Below, in pieces: positions 1 to 12,829 of a DNA stretch of 64,000 nt. The number at the start of each line of letters is the position of its first letter. Within the stretch, counting starts at the first letter, position 1. The notes beneath the pieces are model-generated. The model worked only from the letters and a program-made list of their open reading frames with translations, ran no database searches and had not been told where the DNA came from. The position numbers and the translations under genes were made by a program. Source of the DNA: Schistocephalus solidus (lineage: Eukaryota; Platyhelminthes; Cestoda; Diphyllobothriidea; Diphyllobothriidae); assembly GCA_017591395.1 (NCBI GenBank), contig WEDG01002552.1:1-64000 (forward strand), written 5' to 3'.

Positions 1-1838
1 GAAGATCAAATTGTCCAAGTTGGAGAACAAATAATTGGTGGTGCTTATTTTCATATGACGCTTTGATCGTTCTAAAAGCGTACCTAATTGCAGTGCGAAA
101 TCTACAGGAAGATTGGCGGGGCCAAAACACATAAACAACTCTCGGATGGAGAAAATTCCATCTGCCAATTACGAAAGCTCCAACGTGAGCATGAGCGTCG
201 AGAATGTTGATTTTATCAACGCAACTAATGTCGGTGTTTGAAAGGAATAAATGCGCGAAGGATCGTCGGCGTAAACGAAATTTTGTAGTTTGTGAGAAAG
301 TTAAAATTTCGTTTGTGCATGGAGATGAGAAGGGACCTGGAGCCGTTGCTTAAAGCGCCCTCGTGGTCAAACGGAATGGCTCGGAATGGGCTATTGCTGC
401 TTAGACTTCTAGCTGTGGTAGACAAGTAGGAACTAATGAAGTCAAGAAAAGTGGGTTACGCAAAGAGCTTCAGTTTCTGCAGAAGACGTATGTGCGGTAC
501 CTTATCAAAGGCTTGTCCAGGTCAAAGTAGATGCAACCAATGACTGCTGCTCATTACAGAGGGAGTGATGAGGTTGGAAACTGAAGTGACGGAAGCTTTG
601 CGGCCCACGATCTTCCAGGTGAAGAGCCATGTTGAGGTCCTTGAAGTTGGCATGTTCTGGGCAAAAGTTGAAGATTGGTTAAAGTAGTTTTTCCCGAGCG
701 TTTTACGCTGGGGGCCGGGACGGATGTCTTGGCAATAGTATGTGTGTTCCAACGGAATCCCGGCTTGAAAGCAGGAAGAATAATAGATGCATTCCATGTA
801 GGTCAGGAAAATCAGTTTAGAGATAAACTGAGAAATATATGGCTTAGCCAATCGGAGGAAGCTCGAGCATGCTTAATAACTGGATCGAATACCGTCAGTT
901 CCAGAAGAGTGCGAGTCAGGACATTTATTTGCTTTCAACAGAATTAAGTTCCTCATAGGAGATAATCAATAGTGCTGATAACATTGAATGTGATGCCTGA
1001 AACGTCGGAACCGGTTCAGATTCCATCGTAAAGATGATTTTGCAAAGAACGCACTTCTACCAGTGCTGCCTTGCGGGTCTTCGAGAACGAAGTTCTATAG
1101 CTGCGCATTTAGTAAATGGAGTGAGTAGTGTGCATAACCTCAGGTATTGCAGGAGGATCGGACGGCGGAAACAGGTTGGAGCAAAGCAGATTTTGCAGCG
1201 TTTGCCTGACTGTGATAGCGCAGAGATCTCCCTCTGTCTGTCGTGCAGGGCAAAGAGCTTGAGTACTGTGCAAAAGCTCTGCAATCCTTAGATGTACAGA
1301 TAACGGACTAGTTTATTGATCTTTCAGCTTCATGCTTCAATTTCTTTAGTCGTGGCAGTGAGAGCGTAGATTCCCGAGACGTATGTGACTATTTTGGTTG
1401 GCTCAAAGCTCCAGATGGTATGTGAAACGACTGACATGAAGTCAGAACGACTTGCCGTACGTTCATGGAGGAGAGATGCTGACAGAATCCAATGAGTCCA
1501 GTTTGCTGAATTAAGCGCTTTATCTGCGAGGTCAAAAAGCATGAGTAGGTACAGAACAGCACTGGCCCTTTTTCCGATGAGACAATCGTAAAGCGCAACA
1601 TTGAATTAGTGTATGGTCGCTGCGAGGAGGCCCCTGCTTAACATCGATGCAGGAGACGAAGATCGTTTGAAAATCAGGTATGCAAATATGGTCGTCTCGT
1701 TGAAGAATGGACGAGCTGGGACCACTATATAAAAATTAATGGTATCTATGACATGCTGAATTCTGCAGACAAAGTTTTAAAATCCAGTCAATTTCAGGGA
1801 AAATTCAAAATCACCAGCGAATTATTTTGTGTGTGAAA
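1..1838 (-). mobile_element. Family A LINE, degenerate copy (EN C-terminus to RT palm)
   Basis: Minus-strand relic of a family A non-LTR retrotransposon, cut by the window edge. Reading 5' to 3' from 1838, it matches the end of the endonuclease (the block around 1640-1835 aligns with 8090-8240 read in reverse), the EN-RT linker, and RT fingers and palm. Segments such as 522-851 and 1057-1284 retain scraps of translation but are full of frameshifts and stops. The lower end lies in the RT region just after the catalytic loop of better copies (compare 22940-23189). Homology stops near 1838, where the sequence changes to unclassified DNA, so the copy is probably 5'-truncated there. Non-functional. 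Family call is firm; the exact 5' limit is approximate. Confidence 0.8.
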
Positions 1839-2750
1839 TTGTACTCACGGAAACCAGTAAAGATTTCACGCGTTTTCGCGTATCGTCGGATTGATGAATT
1901 GCGCTGGGTTGTAAATGTATCTGAGGAATCTTGGCTTTTGCCGGGGCGCGACATGAGGCGGAGAGACTGACACCCCGAGAATGACGTAACATCTAAGGAT
2001 AAAACTGGAAGTTGGCTTGATGAAACTTATGGAGAAGACCCAGCACCACGCTCACTAGTGCGATGCGGTAGAGATCCGTGTGGCTCTGCGACCGAAGCGA
2101 AAGGAGCGGAGATTAGGACGGGTCCAGGATCGGTTGGCGTCAGGCATCGGCCTTAGCTCGATAGCACGCGCTCAGATGGACCATCTGTTAAAACAGAGCG
2201 CAAGAAAATATGACGGGTACTGGTGCGATTCGTGCAAACTAGGGTTATCGTTATTTTAGCGTGCGAGGTGTGGGTAATTAAATTGGAAAGTGCAAATGTG
2301 GTCAGGAGACGCACTGCCAGGTGCACCAGAACGATCGTATAAGAGACACGTCATTAACAAAAAGGCTGAGGAGGGATATAAAAGGTGTAGGAATAAAACT
2401 TTCCGGCTTCGAAACCACCATAGGCGAAAGACGACTGTGCCTGTTGGTAGTTAGAAAAGGGGTGACGGGAAGTTAGATGAAATTATAGAGGCTGGTGCAG
2501 ATTTGAAGGCGGCTATGGGGAATTCGCGCTGCGACGTTCGGTCTTGTATGTCGGTTTAACATGGTGAGGGTTATTTGCCTGTTGGAGAGGTTGCTTTAGC
2601 GTCTTTGGAGAAAGGCGGTAATGCGATGACTGAGACGCGCCATCATGCTTTTCGGTCTGGGTTACGATGTACGTCCTTCGGAAAACGTGCCTTAGGAGAT
2701 ATAGATCGAGGTTTTAAGATGACCCAGTGAGGGTTATGGGACGAAGCCAG
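1839..2750. other. Unclassified spacer, no coding signal
   Basis: No ORF longer than about 60 codons and no match to any repeat family recognised elsewhere in the window. It is somewhat more GC-rich and CpG-rich than the flanking retroelements. It could be old host sequence or the 5' region of an element whose body is not here. Confidence 0.5.
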
Positions 2751-4152
2751 CTTTAACAAGCGTGAGTGGCAGTTTGTCTTCTATATTAAAAGCTTCATTG
2801 AAGCACTTCCCATTTGATTCTAGATAAGCACTGGTACTGGTACTGCTTCGCATCCATTCCTCCCAGTGTCGCCCGCAAAAGGCGATTCTCGGATGTATTT
2901 ACAACCAGCCTAATTCATCATCCGATGATGATGCAAAATTTCTGTGGAAATTTTTAGAATTGATTTCGAGTCAATTTTAACATTAAAATAATCACTGATT
3001 ATAATTTTCCTCCGATTGACTGGATTTCAAAGACGTTTGTCCACGCAGATTTCATGCCTTCCTCGATAGCAATTACTCTTATTAACCCCAGAAACTTGTC
3101 GTTCTGCGAGGAGACAAGACATATTTGTTGGAACCATGGTTTTCCGAAAACGACATTGCTCCCCCTCTTTCGTTGATCGCAGGGCCTCTCAAAAGTGACC
3201 ATACACTACTTCACTGTGCCTTTACCGATTGTTTCATCGAAAAGGCTTCGGTGCGTTCGTACCTATCATGCTGACTTTGCTCGCGAGACTAACGAAGCTT
3301 AATTAGTAACTTTTGAGGACTCGATTGGACTGTCGGCGTCTCGCTCATGAGCTGACGCAGCATGTCTTTGTCGACTTCATAGCCGGTCGAAATTTCAAAT
3401 ACCGTCCTGGGAGCTTCGTGCCAGCCAGCGAATAGTCACTATCTCTCGGAATCCACCGTTCTGCTTTCTTTGCCACGACTAAAGAAATTGGCGCGGATGA
3501 AAAGATCAATATACTAGTCCGTTATCTGTAAAATCTATGAGGGTGCATGTTTCAATATAGACTCTGGGATTCGTCTTGCACGCGAGAGTCAGAGAGGGAA
3601 TCTTGCGCTGCCGCAGTGAGCCAAACTCTGCAAAATCTGTTGCTCAACTGTTTCGCCGATCGATCCTCTCTGCTATCGAGGTTGTGGAGATCATCGATTT
3701 GCTGAAGCGAGAGACAAGAGACGTGCTCTGCGGAGGATCGTCGGCAGCGTTAAGAGTGCGTTGCTGCGAAAATCATCTTACGATGGAATATGAACTGGTT
3801 CCGACGTTTCCAGGCATTCAAAACTCGAAGATGTTATCAGCACTCTGATTTCGCTTAGGGCTAATTCGTGAGCAAATTATTCGGCTACCCGCACTCTTCG
3901 GGAACGACGGTATTCAAAATCAGTTATTAAGGGTCCTGTCCCCGATTGCTAAGCGATATATTCTCAGTTTATCTTCTAAACGGATTCTTTCCTGACTCAT
4001 GGAAGACATCTATTATTATTCCCGTCTTCAGAGTCGGGATCTCTTTCGGACGTTAATAATTATTGAGGTTCATCTAAATCTGGCTTTAGCAAAACCTCTT
4101 GAAAAATATATATCAATCAAATTCTTGACTTTTGCCTAGAAAATAAGCTCTT
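2751..4152 (+). mobile_element. Family A LINE, degenerate copy (EN middle to RT fingers)
   Basis: Plus-strand family A fragment. It starts in the endonuclease near the RGGG motif (2758-2790 aligns with 7845-7880), runs through the Asp-rich block coded around 2910-2940, the EN C-terminus and the EN-RT linker (3480-3640), and enters the RT at the segment ending 'FLLNGFFPDSWK' in better copies (about 3970-4010). It is broken at 4152, inside the sequence coding 'ENKLLSDSQYG', exactly where the A-rich 3' tail of a minus-strand family A copy begins. Many frameshifts make it a pseudogene. The missing RT half is not found beyond the inserted copy, so the event was not a simple reversible insertion or was followed by a deletion. 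Confidence 0.8.
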
Positions 4153-7100
4153 AATAAATAAATAAAATAAATTGTATATTTAGGGCCCGGAGGGCCCCAT
4201 CATTAAAACTTAGTACCGTGGTTTTAAATAAAATACAAAGTGGATAGATTGCTTACTATGTGAGCATCCATATCAACAGCAGAAATGAGTACTATGGTAA
4301 ACATATCCCATTCAAGGATTTTTACACTTTTAAAACAAAAGTAATAAACTTTTGGCATATACGGTGAAATGAAAAAGAAGCGGTGAAGAAAAGATCCTAG
4401 GAGTTTAAAATCGGAGGCGGAGTTCAGCAAACCGCCAATTTTATTAGACTGCTTCACATTAATAGCTAAATGCAATGAAAGATATTATTGTGGTGTTGCT
4501 GCCAACGGATGAGGGTTCGGAAAGCTCCTTGTCGGGTAAGGATAATATAGCATTCAGGCTACTGTTTATAAACACCAGTGGAGGGAGAGAGGACGAACTC
4601 ATCGTGAGACAACATGGTCGAAACGAAAGGGACGCAGTAGAGGTCACGAGATGATCATCGAGATGTGACCTTGCTGACTGCATAGTCCATCACCAAAAGG
4701 CGAAATTATCAGAAACTGGGCCTCAATCATCAAAAAGAAGTAGAGTTTGCAAATTCGGAGGAAAGTATCAAGGTTGTCAAGAGTTGGCAATGCTAGTTTA
4801 AAAGGAGAGGAAGAAAAGTGAATGAAAAGATTGACTTTGCAGAGGATGATGGAAATATAATTAGAGACGAATATTATATCAGAGGAACTGCCTCAAATAC
4901 CGGGAGGACCCTTTTCAAAATCAAAAGTTGCGAGTTTGGAAGGAAACAGACAATAAGGACTTTTATATCTTCCGAAGTAAAAATGTTTGTACTTTGGTTT
5001 TGAAAATAGCTAATGTAGACGACAACCTTAATTTGCAGTGGAAGATTATTCCATATAAAAGTATATTTAGAGACAAAAACTGAGACTCGGTTAGTTGGAG
5101 CTAAGGGTAGTGAAATGATCATGGAGGAATTACGAGTGGCATAGGGTCGATCCACCTAAGTCAGAGCGTTAATTCGTGAGAGATTTGGACTAAAGTTAAC
5201 GCGAAACGGGAAACAGAGACCGGCTTCGAGTCTTCTAAACCACGGAAATTTAATGTTTATAACTTACATCTATCCGTATAAGAGATACTTGATCCAGGAA
5301 GAGAATATAGTCTTCGAGTAAAAGCCACTCTGAACTTTCTCAATCTTACTGCGGTCAAGAGGCGTTCATCAGCCAAAGAGGACAGACAGTATTCTAGAAT
5401 AGGAAGAACAAACATGCGGTACAGGTTTAACTTTATTTCCCGGAAGGAAGAAATTGTAGATATAAAACCACATATCTGTGCAGCCTTGCAGAAATTCGAT
5501 CTGCATGAGGTGATAATGCTAGCTTATTCGTGTAACTTTGACCTAAGTCTTTTATGGTTGATCGTTCTAAAAGTGTACTATTTTGAAATACTAGGGGTCC
5601 AGGAAGCTTGGCGGGCTAAAACATGAAACTGCTCTTGGGTGGGGAGAATTTTATCTGGAAAATTACAGCTCCAACGTGAGATCATAAGTAGATCAGTGTT
5701 GATTTTATCGACAACGCAACTATTGGCAGTGTGTCTTTAGAAATGAATAAATGCACTTGAGATCATCAGCATAAACGAAAATTTTGTGAATTTGTGAATA
5801 AAAGTTGAAATTTCGTTTACCGTACAGAATGAGAGAAAGGAACATAGAACCATGCCTTGAAAAACGCTACTCGTGATCGGCTGAGGGCTTCGAATAGCTA
5901 TTACCCACTAAGACCTTCTGGCTGTGGTTAGACAAGTGGAACTAATGAAGTCAAGGAGAGGGGCTGGATGCCGAGGGCTTCCAGTTGCAGTCAACGTCTG
6001 TGCGGTACCTTATCAAAGGCTTTGCTCATGTCAAATTAGATCACAACACTGACTGCTGCTCATTACGAAGGGAAGTGATGAGGTTAAGAAAAGTAAAGTT
6101 ACACACTTCGCATGATCTCTCAGGTAGAAAACCATATTGAGAGTCACTAAAGTGCTTATATTCTAGGCAAAAGTCGAAAATTGGATTAAAAATAATTTCG
6201 CGTTTTGCTAGAGCCGGGGTTTTGTGAACGTGTCGATAATTATTTACGTCAAAACGAGATCCGACTTGAAGACGGGAAGAATAATAGATGCATTCCATGA
6301 GTCAGGAAAAAATCAGTTTAGAAGATAAACTGAAAATATATGGCTAACAATCGGGGAAGCTCAACCTCTCTTAATAACTGGGTTTCGAATACCGTCAGTT
6401 ACCGAAGATTGCGAGTTTTTCAGACATTATTATTTGCTAACGAATTAGTTCTATGGAGAAAATCAATTGTGCTTATAACATTGAATGAGAATGCCTGAAA
6501 CGTCAGAACCGGTTCAGATTTTATTGTAAGATAATTTGCAAAGAATGCACTAATAAATTCTGCCCCTTCAGAGTCTTCGAGAACGAGGTTCATAGCGTCA
6601 TTTAGAAATGGAGGTAATTAATAACCTCGTGTGAAAGAGGATCCACGGCGGAACAGGTGAGCAACAGATTTTTGAAAAGTTTGGGCTCGCTGAGTGCAAG
6701 ATTCCCTCTGTCTGTCGTGCAAGATGAACCTTTGGGAGGCTTATTCAAAAAGCTCTGCAGTCCTTAGATGTACAGATAACGAACTGGTAAATTGATCTTT
6801 CAACTGCTTCTTCAATTTCTTTAGTCGTGGCAAAAAGAAAGTGAGAGGAACGGTGGATTCCGAGACGTAGGGCTTGACTATTTTGGTTGGCTACAAATTC
6901 CAGGATGTTATTTTGGAAACCACTGACATGAATTCCAGAAAGACTTTCTGCATTTTTCATGGAGGAGATGCTGCCAGTCCAATGAGTCAAAAGTTACTAA
7001 TTCGCTCATATCTGCGAGGTCAAAAGCATGATAGTTACGAACCAGCCTGGCCCTTTCCGATGAGACAATTGGTAAGCACAGTGTGAATTAATTTATAGTT

Positions 7101-7207
7101 ACTTTGGAAGAGGCCCTCCTTAACATCAATGTAGAGGGGAGCAATATCGTTTGTGAAAATCAGGTCTAAAATATGCTTGTCTCTCGTTGAAGAATGGACA
7201 AGCTGGG
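4153..7207 (-). mobile_element. Family A LINE, long degenerate copy with 3' tail
   Basis: Minus-strand family A copy with its 3' end at the low coordinate: (AATAAA)-rich tail 4153-4172, GC hairpin 4183-4197, conserved 3' UTR to about 4890, C-terminus coded near 4890-4920 (EKGPPGI-type), RT 5000-6300, linker and end of EN to 7207. Short readable pieces include 4874-5155 and 6041-6298. Frameshifts and stops occur throughout. The 5' limit at 7207 lies in the EN C-terminal block, consistent with 5' truncation during target-primed reverse transcription. It abuts a plus-strand copy of the same family that begins upstream of EN, giving an inverted junction at 7207/7208. Confidence 0.82.
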
Positions 7208-7625
7208 ACCGAAGGACGTGAATCTAACCCAGACCCAAAAGCAAGATAGCGCAGGTCTCAGTAATCGCATACTGCCCTCTCAAAAACTAAGCAAGCCTCT
7301 CCAACAGGCAAATAACCCTTACCATGTAAACCGATATACAAGACCTGACTTTTCAGCATTTAATTCTTATAGCTGCTTGCCATCTCCCATCAGCCCCTAT
7401 ATTCCATCTAACTTTCCGTCATTCCGTTTTAACTACCAACAGGCATATCCCGGTCGTAACCCCTATGGTGGTTCGATACCGGAAAGTTTTATTCCTACAC
7501 CTTTCAGATATCCCTCTCAGCCTTTTGTTAATGACTTTCTATATACCAATCGTTATGGTGCAGTTGGCAATTACCCTCCAAACCACAATAACTTCCAACC
7601 AATTACCCCCTCCAAATTTTTTTAA
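7208..7625 (+). pseudogene. Low-complexity N-terminal extension of family A ORF2
   Basis: About 139 open codons precede the endonuclease, rich in Pro, Asn, Tyr, Phe and Ser, with repeated short motifs such as NPYH, YIPSN, NPYGG and NYPPN. No coiled coil, zinc finger or RRM-like block is visible. The frame breaks in a T-run at 7614-7621, just before the sequence that leads into EN, so in the intact protein it was probably fused to EN-RT. The first in-frame ATG at 7194 lies in the abutting minus-strand copy and is not the real start. A prion-like or nucleic-acid-condensing role replacing ORF1p is speculation. Confidence 0.55.
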
Positions 7626-10198
7626 AATTAATAACGATTACCCTAGTTTGGATACTCAAACTACCCTTGATGTCATATTACTTAATGCTTGATCTGTTAT
7701 AAATAAGATGGCTCATCTGAGAGCCATTGCTATCAAGTTAATGCCTGATGTTTTATGTGTAACTGAATCTTGGACCCATCTTTTAATTTCAGAAACTTTT
7801 GTTGTCATAGACCAGTACGATCTCTACAGTCAAGACCGCACTAGTAAGCGTGGTGGTGGTTGTCTTCTCTATATTAAAAGCTTCATTTAAGCACTTCCCG
7901 TTCGATCTAGACGTCACGTCATTCTCTGGTAATTACTGCTTCGCATCCATTATCCTGTCGGCATGGCAAAAGACTATTCTCGGATGTATTAACTACCCGC
8001 CTAATTCATCATCCGATGATGATGTGAAACTTTGTGATATTTTTAAATTGGTTTTGGAGTCTTATTTTAACATTAAAATAATCGCTGGGGATTTTAATTT
8101 TCCAGACATTGACTAAATTTCAAACTTTTGTCCACCCAGATTTCAGCCTTTCCTAGATACCATTAATTTCTCTAATTGGTCACAGCTTGTCCGTTCTTCA
8201 ACGAGAGACAAGCATTTTTTAAGATCTGATTTTCACAAATGACATTGCTCCCCTCTTCGTTAATTTTAAGCAGGGCCTCTTACAAAGTGACCATACATTA
8301 ATTCACTGTTGCTTACAAATTTTCTCATCGAAAAAGTTTAGTGCCGTTCGTACCTATCATAATTTTTACCTCGCAGATATGAGCTTAATTAACAACGTTT
8401 TGGAATCATTGGATTGGCAGCATCTCTCCTCCATGAACGATGCAGCAAAGTCTTTCTGACTTAATGTCAGTCGCTTCAAATAACATCCTGGAATTTGTGC
8501 CAATCAAAATTGTCAAGCCCTACACTTCGGAATCCACCGTCCCCACTTTCTTTTGCCAAGACTAAAAGAAATTGAGGAAGCAATTAGAAGATCAATATAC
8601 TAGTTCGTTATCTGTACATCTAAGGATTGCAAAAGATTTTTGAATGAGCCTCTAAGATTCGGCTTGCACGGGACAGACAGAGGAATCATGCGCACTCAGC
8701 GAGCCAAACTCGGCAAAATCTTTTTGCTCAACTGTTCCGCCGTCGATCCTGCTCTAAACGAGGGTTATGAAATGCCTCCATTACTTAATGAAACTAAGAA
8801 ATCCGTTCGCGAAGATTCTGTGAAGGCAGAATTGTTTAGTGCGTTCTTTGCAAATCATCTTACGATGGAATCTGAACCGGTTCCGACGTTTCAGGCATCC
8901 TCATTTTATGTTAACAGCACTATTGATTTCTACTTAGAACTAATTCGTAAGCAAATTATTCGTCTAGAAAACTCACACTCTTCGAGGACTGACGGTATTC
9001 CAAACTCAGTTATTAAGAGAGTGCCGAGCTTCCCCGATCGCTCAGCCATATATTCTCAGTTTATCTTCTAAACGGATTCTTTCCGGACTCATGGAAGACA
9101 TCTATTATTCTTCCTGTGTTCAAGTCGGGATCTCGTTCGGACGTAAGTAATAACGAGGCGTTCACAAAACTCGGGTCTAGCAAAACTTCTTGAGAAAAAT
9201 TATTTTTAAATCAAATTCTTGAATTATGCCTAGAAAATAAGCTCTAAAGCGACTCGCAATATGGTTTTCTACCTGGGAGATCATGCGAAGTGTGTCAATT
9301 AGCTTTCTTAACCTCCTCACTTCCCTTCTTCCTGGATCCATTATCTCTTATACGGATAGATGCCAGTTAGCAAACATTAAATTTCTGTGGGTTAGAAGAC
9401 TCCGAAGCCGGTCTCTGTTTCTTGTTTCACGTTAACAGTAGCCCAAAATCTCTTACGAATTAACGCTCTTACTTCGGTGGATTGACCCTATGCCACTCTT
9501 AACTCCTCCATGATCATTCCACCACCCTTAGCTCCAGAACTAACTGTTCTCAGTTTTTGCTTCCAAATATGCTTTCATCTGGAATAATCTTCCACTGCAA
9601 ATTAGGTTGTCGTCTACATTAGCTATTTTCTAAAGAATATTACGCAAACATTTGAATTCGGAAGATATAAAGTCCTTATTGTCTGTTTCCTTCCCAAACC
9701 TGCAACTTTTGGATTTTGAAAAGAGTCCTCCTGGTATTTGAGGTAGTTCCCTTGATATTATATTCGTCTCTAACTTATATTTCCATCATCGTCTGCAGAG
9801 TCAAGCTTTCCATTCATTTTTTCGTCCCCCACCCTTTTAAACTAGCATTGCCAACTCTTTACAACCTTGATACTTTCCTCCGAATTTGCAACCCTGACGA
9901 TAGTCTCCACCTTCTTTTGATGATCGAGGCGGGTTCTGATGGTTTCGCCTCTTTGGTGATGGACTATGCAGTCAGCAAGGTCGCATCTCGCTGATGATCT
10001 CGTGACCTCTACTGTCCCCTCTTCGTTTTGACCATGTTTTCTACGATGAGTTCGTCCTCTCTCACCTCCACTGGTGTTTATAAACAATAGCTCTGACTGC
10101 TATATTACCGCTCACCCGACAAGGAGCGTCCCGAACCCCTCATACGCTGTCAGCAACATCACAATACTATCCCATTGCATTTAGCCATTAATTTTTAG
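7208..10198 (+). mobile_element. Family A LINE, near full-length but internally deleted
   Basis: Plus-strand copy showing the family's 5' coding architecture: Pro/Asn/Tyr-rich N-terminus (7208-7625), AP endonuclease (about 7640-8490, with TESW at about 7767, RGGG near 7850 and GDFNFPD near 8085), linker, RT fingers (8640-9330), RT C-terminus (9337-9760) and 3' UTR to 10198. At about 9329 the text jumps from the RT palm to the region coding 'PGS..SYTDRC', dropping roughly 760 bases that include the YADD catalytic loop; compare the intact order at 55640-56420. The hairpin and TTTA tail are missing, so the 3' end is truncated next to the B fragment at 10212. Non-autonomous and dead. Confidence 0.82.
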
Positions 10199-10211
10199 TG
10201 AAGCAGTTTTA

Positions 10212-11955
10212 CTTTAAATGGGTGGCTCTCTTCTCTAACATCTGATTTTTGGAATCGCAAGGAATCGCACTTATTGCCTATACGCAAACATGGCTGACCT
10301 ACGTCATTTGACGACTTTAGGCCAATAAATACACTGCCAGGAGTCTCGAAGATCTTAGAGACATTGATGAAAGACAAGATGATGCGTCACCTGACAGAGA
10401 ATAACCTACTCGATGCGACTTAGCATGGGTTTCTCGAAAATAGTTCTTGTGACACCTGCCAGCTCTCTTTCTTTGATCATGTGCTACAATCTAGAGACAG
10501 CGGTTTTGGAATTTATACCGTTTAATTCGATTTCACGAAGATTTTTGACCGTGTTGACCATGAGCTTCTACTGCTGAAACTTGTCTCCTTCAGCATAGGT
10601 AACAAGTTTCTGTACTTACTATCTTCCTATTTGAATGTTCACGCACAAAAGGGTTAAAATTTCTGATGTTATATCCAACCCCACGCATGTGAGGAGCGGA
10701 GTTATTCAAGGTAGTATGCTCGAACCGCTTCTATTTTGCCTTTTTATCAACGATGTTCCTGATTGTTTTCAGTATGGTAGGCTATTTATGTACGCTGACG
10801 ATTTAAAAGTTGCCTATCGATATAAACCGGTTGATCGCAACATCATGCTTGAGCTCTTAAAAAAAGGATCTTCAGGCCTTCCCTCAGTGGTGTCGCATAT
10901 GGCGCCTTTCGCTTTCTTGGCACAAGTGCTCAATTATGATTATTGGTGACAACCATTAGCCCCACCTAAGCATAGACGGTCATGACCTAAATGTGCCCGG
11001 AGTTAAAAAGGATCTGGGCATATCATATTTTAGTAGTTTTAATCTGTGAGAGCATTGTGCCCTGATTGTCTCGAAAGCACGCCAAACTACTGGGTTTATT
11101 CTCAGAAACATTAACACCGTCAATATTAGAATCAGCCTCTATAAAATGTATGTCAGGCCTAGTCTGGAATACTGCTCGATTCTATTAAGCTTTCTGCACG
11201 CTAGTGAACGAAAGAAGATAGAATCAGTCCAGCACTTCTTTACAAAAAGTGTTTTATATTCAGAACACCGAAACCTGTACAACCAAAAACGCTGTGAGCT
11301 TACAAGCCTTGACCCGTTATGGCTTTGCAGATTACAGAAGGGACTTTTTTCACTTTTTTTAAACTTTTCACCAGCTGGACCTTTAACCCCCTTACATATC
11401 TGAGGCAGCTTAACCACTCTTGGTGCACAATTCATCGAGATGTATTTTTAATTCTTCCTTTGGCACGCACCGTTAGATACTGACAGTTATTTTCGGTAAA
11501 CGCTATGGTAATCGGCAATAAGCTACCCAGAAGTATCAAAATTCAGCAAAGCTATCCCTTGTTTAGGAGAGCTGTCACTAGTTTTTTACATTCAGGAAAC
11601 CTTCGAAAAATGTTGGGTGCTGACTCTGTGGAAGCTCTCTTCCGCTCTGATGGCGTTCACGTACTCTGAATCCTGTGCCGGATTTCCTGCTGAGGTCGAC
11701 AGCGACTAGCCGTTCGCCGACATACCTGCTGGTGCAGAATATCAGATCCATAACACTGAATGGAGAAGTCCTTCACCGGGCACCTGTGTCAACGCTTCCC
11801 TGTTCTGAACTTTAATCCCTTCAAAAGCTGCAGTGTTTTCTCCTGAAAAACACTTGAAACAACGATCAGGAGTTTTTTCACTGTCAGCTTGACCCGAAAC
11901 TGTATATTTTTTTTCACCTTTCCTGTAAAATGGCAATAAATAAATAAATATATGG
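10212..11955 (+). mobile_element. Family B LINE, RT to 3' end
   Basis: Plus-strand family B fragment. It opens in RT fingers ('KHGQPTSFDDF'-like, about 10285-10320), continues through 'HLTENNLLDA' (about 10388-10420) and the palm 'SGVIQGSMLEPLLF' (about 10695-10740), and keeps an intact YADD catalytic box at 10791-10802. Readable C-terminal parts lie at 10635-10949 and 11146-11403. The 3' UTR runs to a short (AAAT)n tail at about 11937-11950. Stops and frameshifts occur before and after YADD. The 5' end abuts the 3'-truncated family A copy ending at 10198. Confidence 0.8.
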
Positions 11956-12084
11956 GGTCCTTATATTTTAAATAGGTAAAAATATTCATTCTTACACTGT
12001 TTCACCCGACGTAGCCTCATTTGCCATCCTTAAAAATACACGTACACAAGAAGAATTATATAGCGCGAATATATAATTTAAGTT

Positions 12085-12590
12085 GATATTTAAGCAACAT
12101 TATTAATGCAAATAAATGGCGTCAATTGAAAAGCCGCTGTTTCAGATTGTAGCACATGATCAAAGAACGAGAGATGGATGGTGTCACAACATCGTTTTTC
12201 GATGAACTTATGTTGACATGCATTAAGTAGGTTATTCTCTGTTAGATGATGCATCATCTTGTCTTTGATCAAGGTCTCTATGATCTTCGAAACTGCTGGC
12301 AGTATTTTTATTGGTTTAAAGTCGTCAAATGACGAAGGTTGGCCGTGTTTGGGTATAGACAGAATGTGCAATTCCTTTCATAATATATGGAAGGTTTCAC
12401 TTTCAAGAGCAAGATTAAATATATTTTACAGAAGGGACGGAAATATATCATTTGTATCCGCCTTTAGAACGCTGACCGGAATGCCATCTTGTCCAGGAGT
12501 GTAAGATTGACGAAAACGCCAAATGGCTACGGTTACGTCCCAGAGGGTAAAATTTATGGTTTCGAGGACGTTACCGGATGTTAGAAAAGG
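12085..12590 (-). mobile_element. Family B LINE fragment (RT fingers)
   Basis: Minus-strand family B RT fragment. The readable ORF at 12090-12371 carries 'KHGQPSSFDDFKPI' and 'HLTENNLLNA', collinear with the plus-strand B copy at 10285-10500. Upstream on the minus strand, to about 12590, is the preceding linker with an 'S/TPGQDGIP'-like motif typical of the entry into LINE RT domains. Both ends are truncated. The 240 bases from 12591 to 12829 show nothing recognisable. Confidence 0.75.
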
Positions 12591-12829
12591 GAGCTACAGT
12601 ATGTTCACTAAAAGTTATAGACAAGAAAGCAGTACCACGAGGACCATTTGACTACTTTACCTTAAAAATACGAGTGCACTACTTAAATCTGCCAAAATTC
12701 ACTTGAATTTTACTTATTTAAATTGGTTCTAATTATTGCGATTTCGATGTGGCAAATATGGAGTTCAAAGGCGTAAGCCCGTTTTTCCTCAATTACAATG
12801 AACTGACTTGATATAGCTAAGTTAAATCC

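Noticed and set aside
7194..7625. An ORF starting with ATG at 7194 and running into the Pro-rich stretch
   Set aside because: The first bases belong to the abutting minus-strand family A copy; the start is an accident of the junction. Only the part from 7208 was kept.
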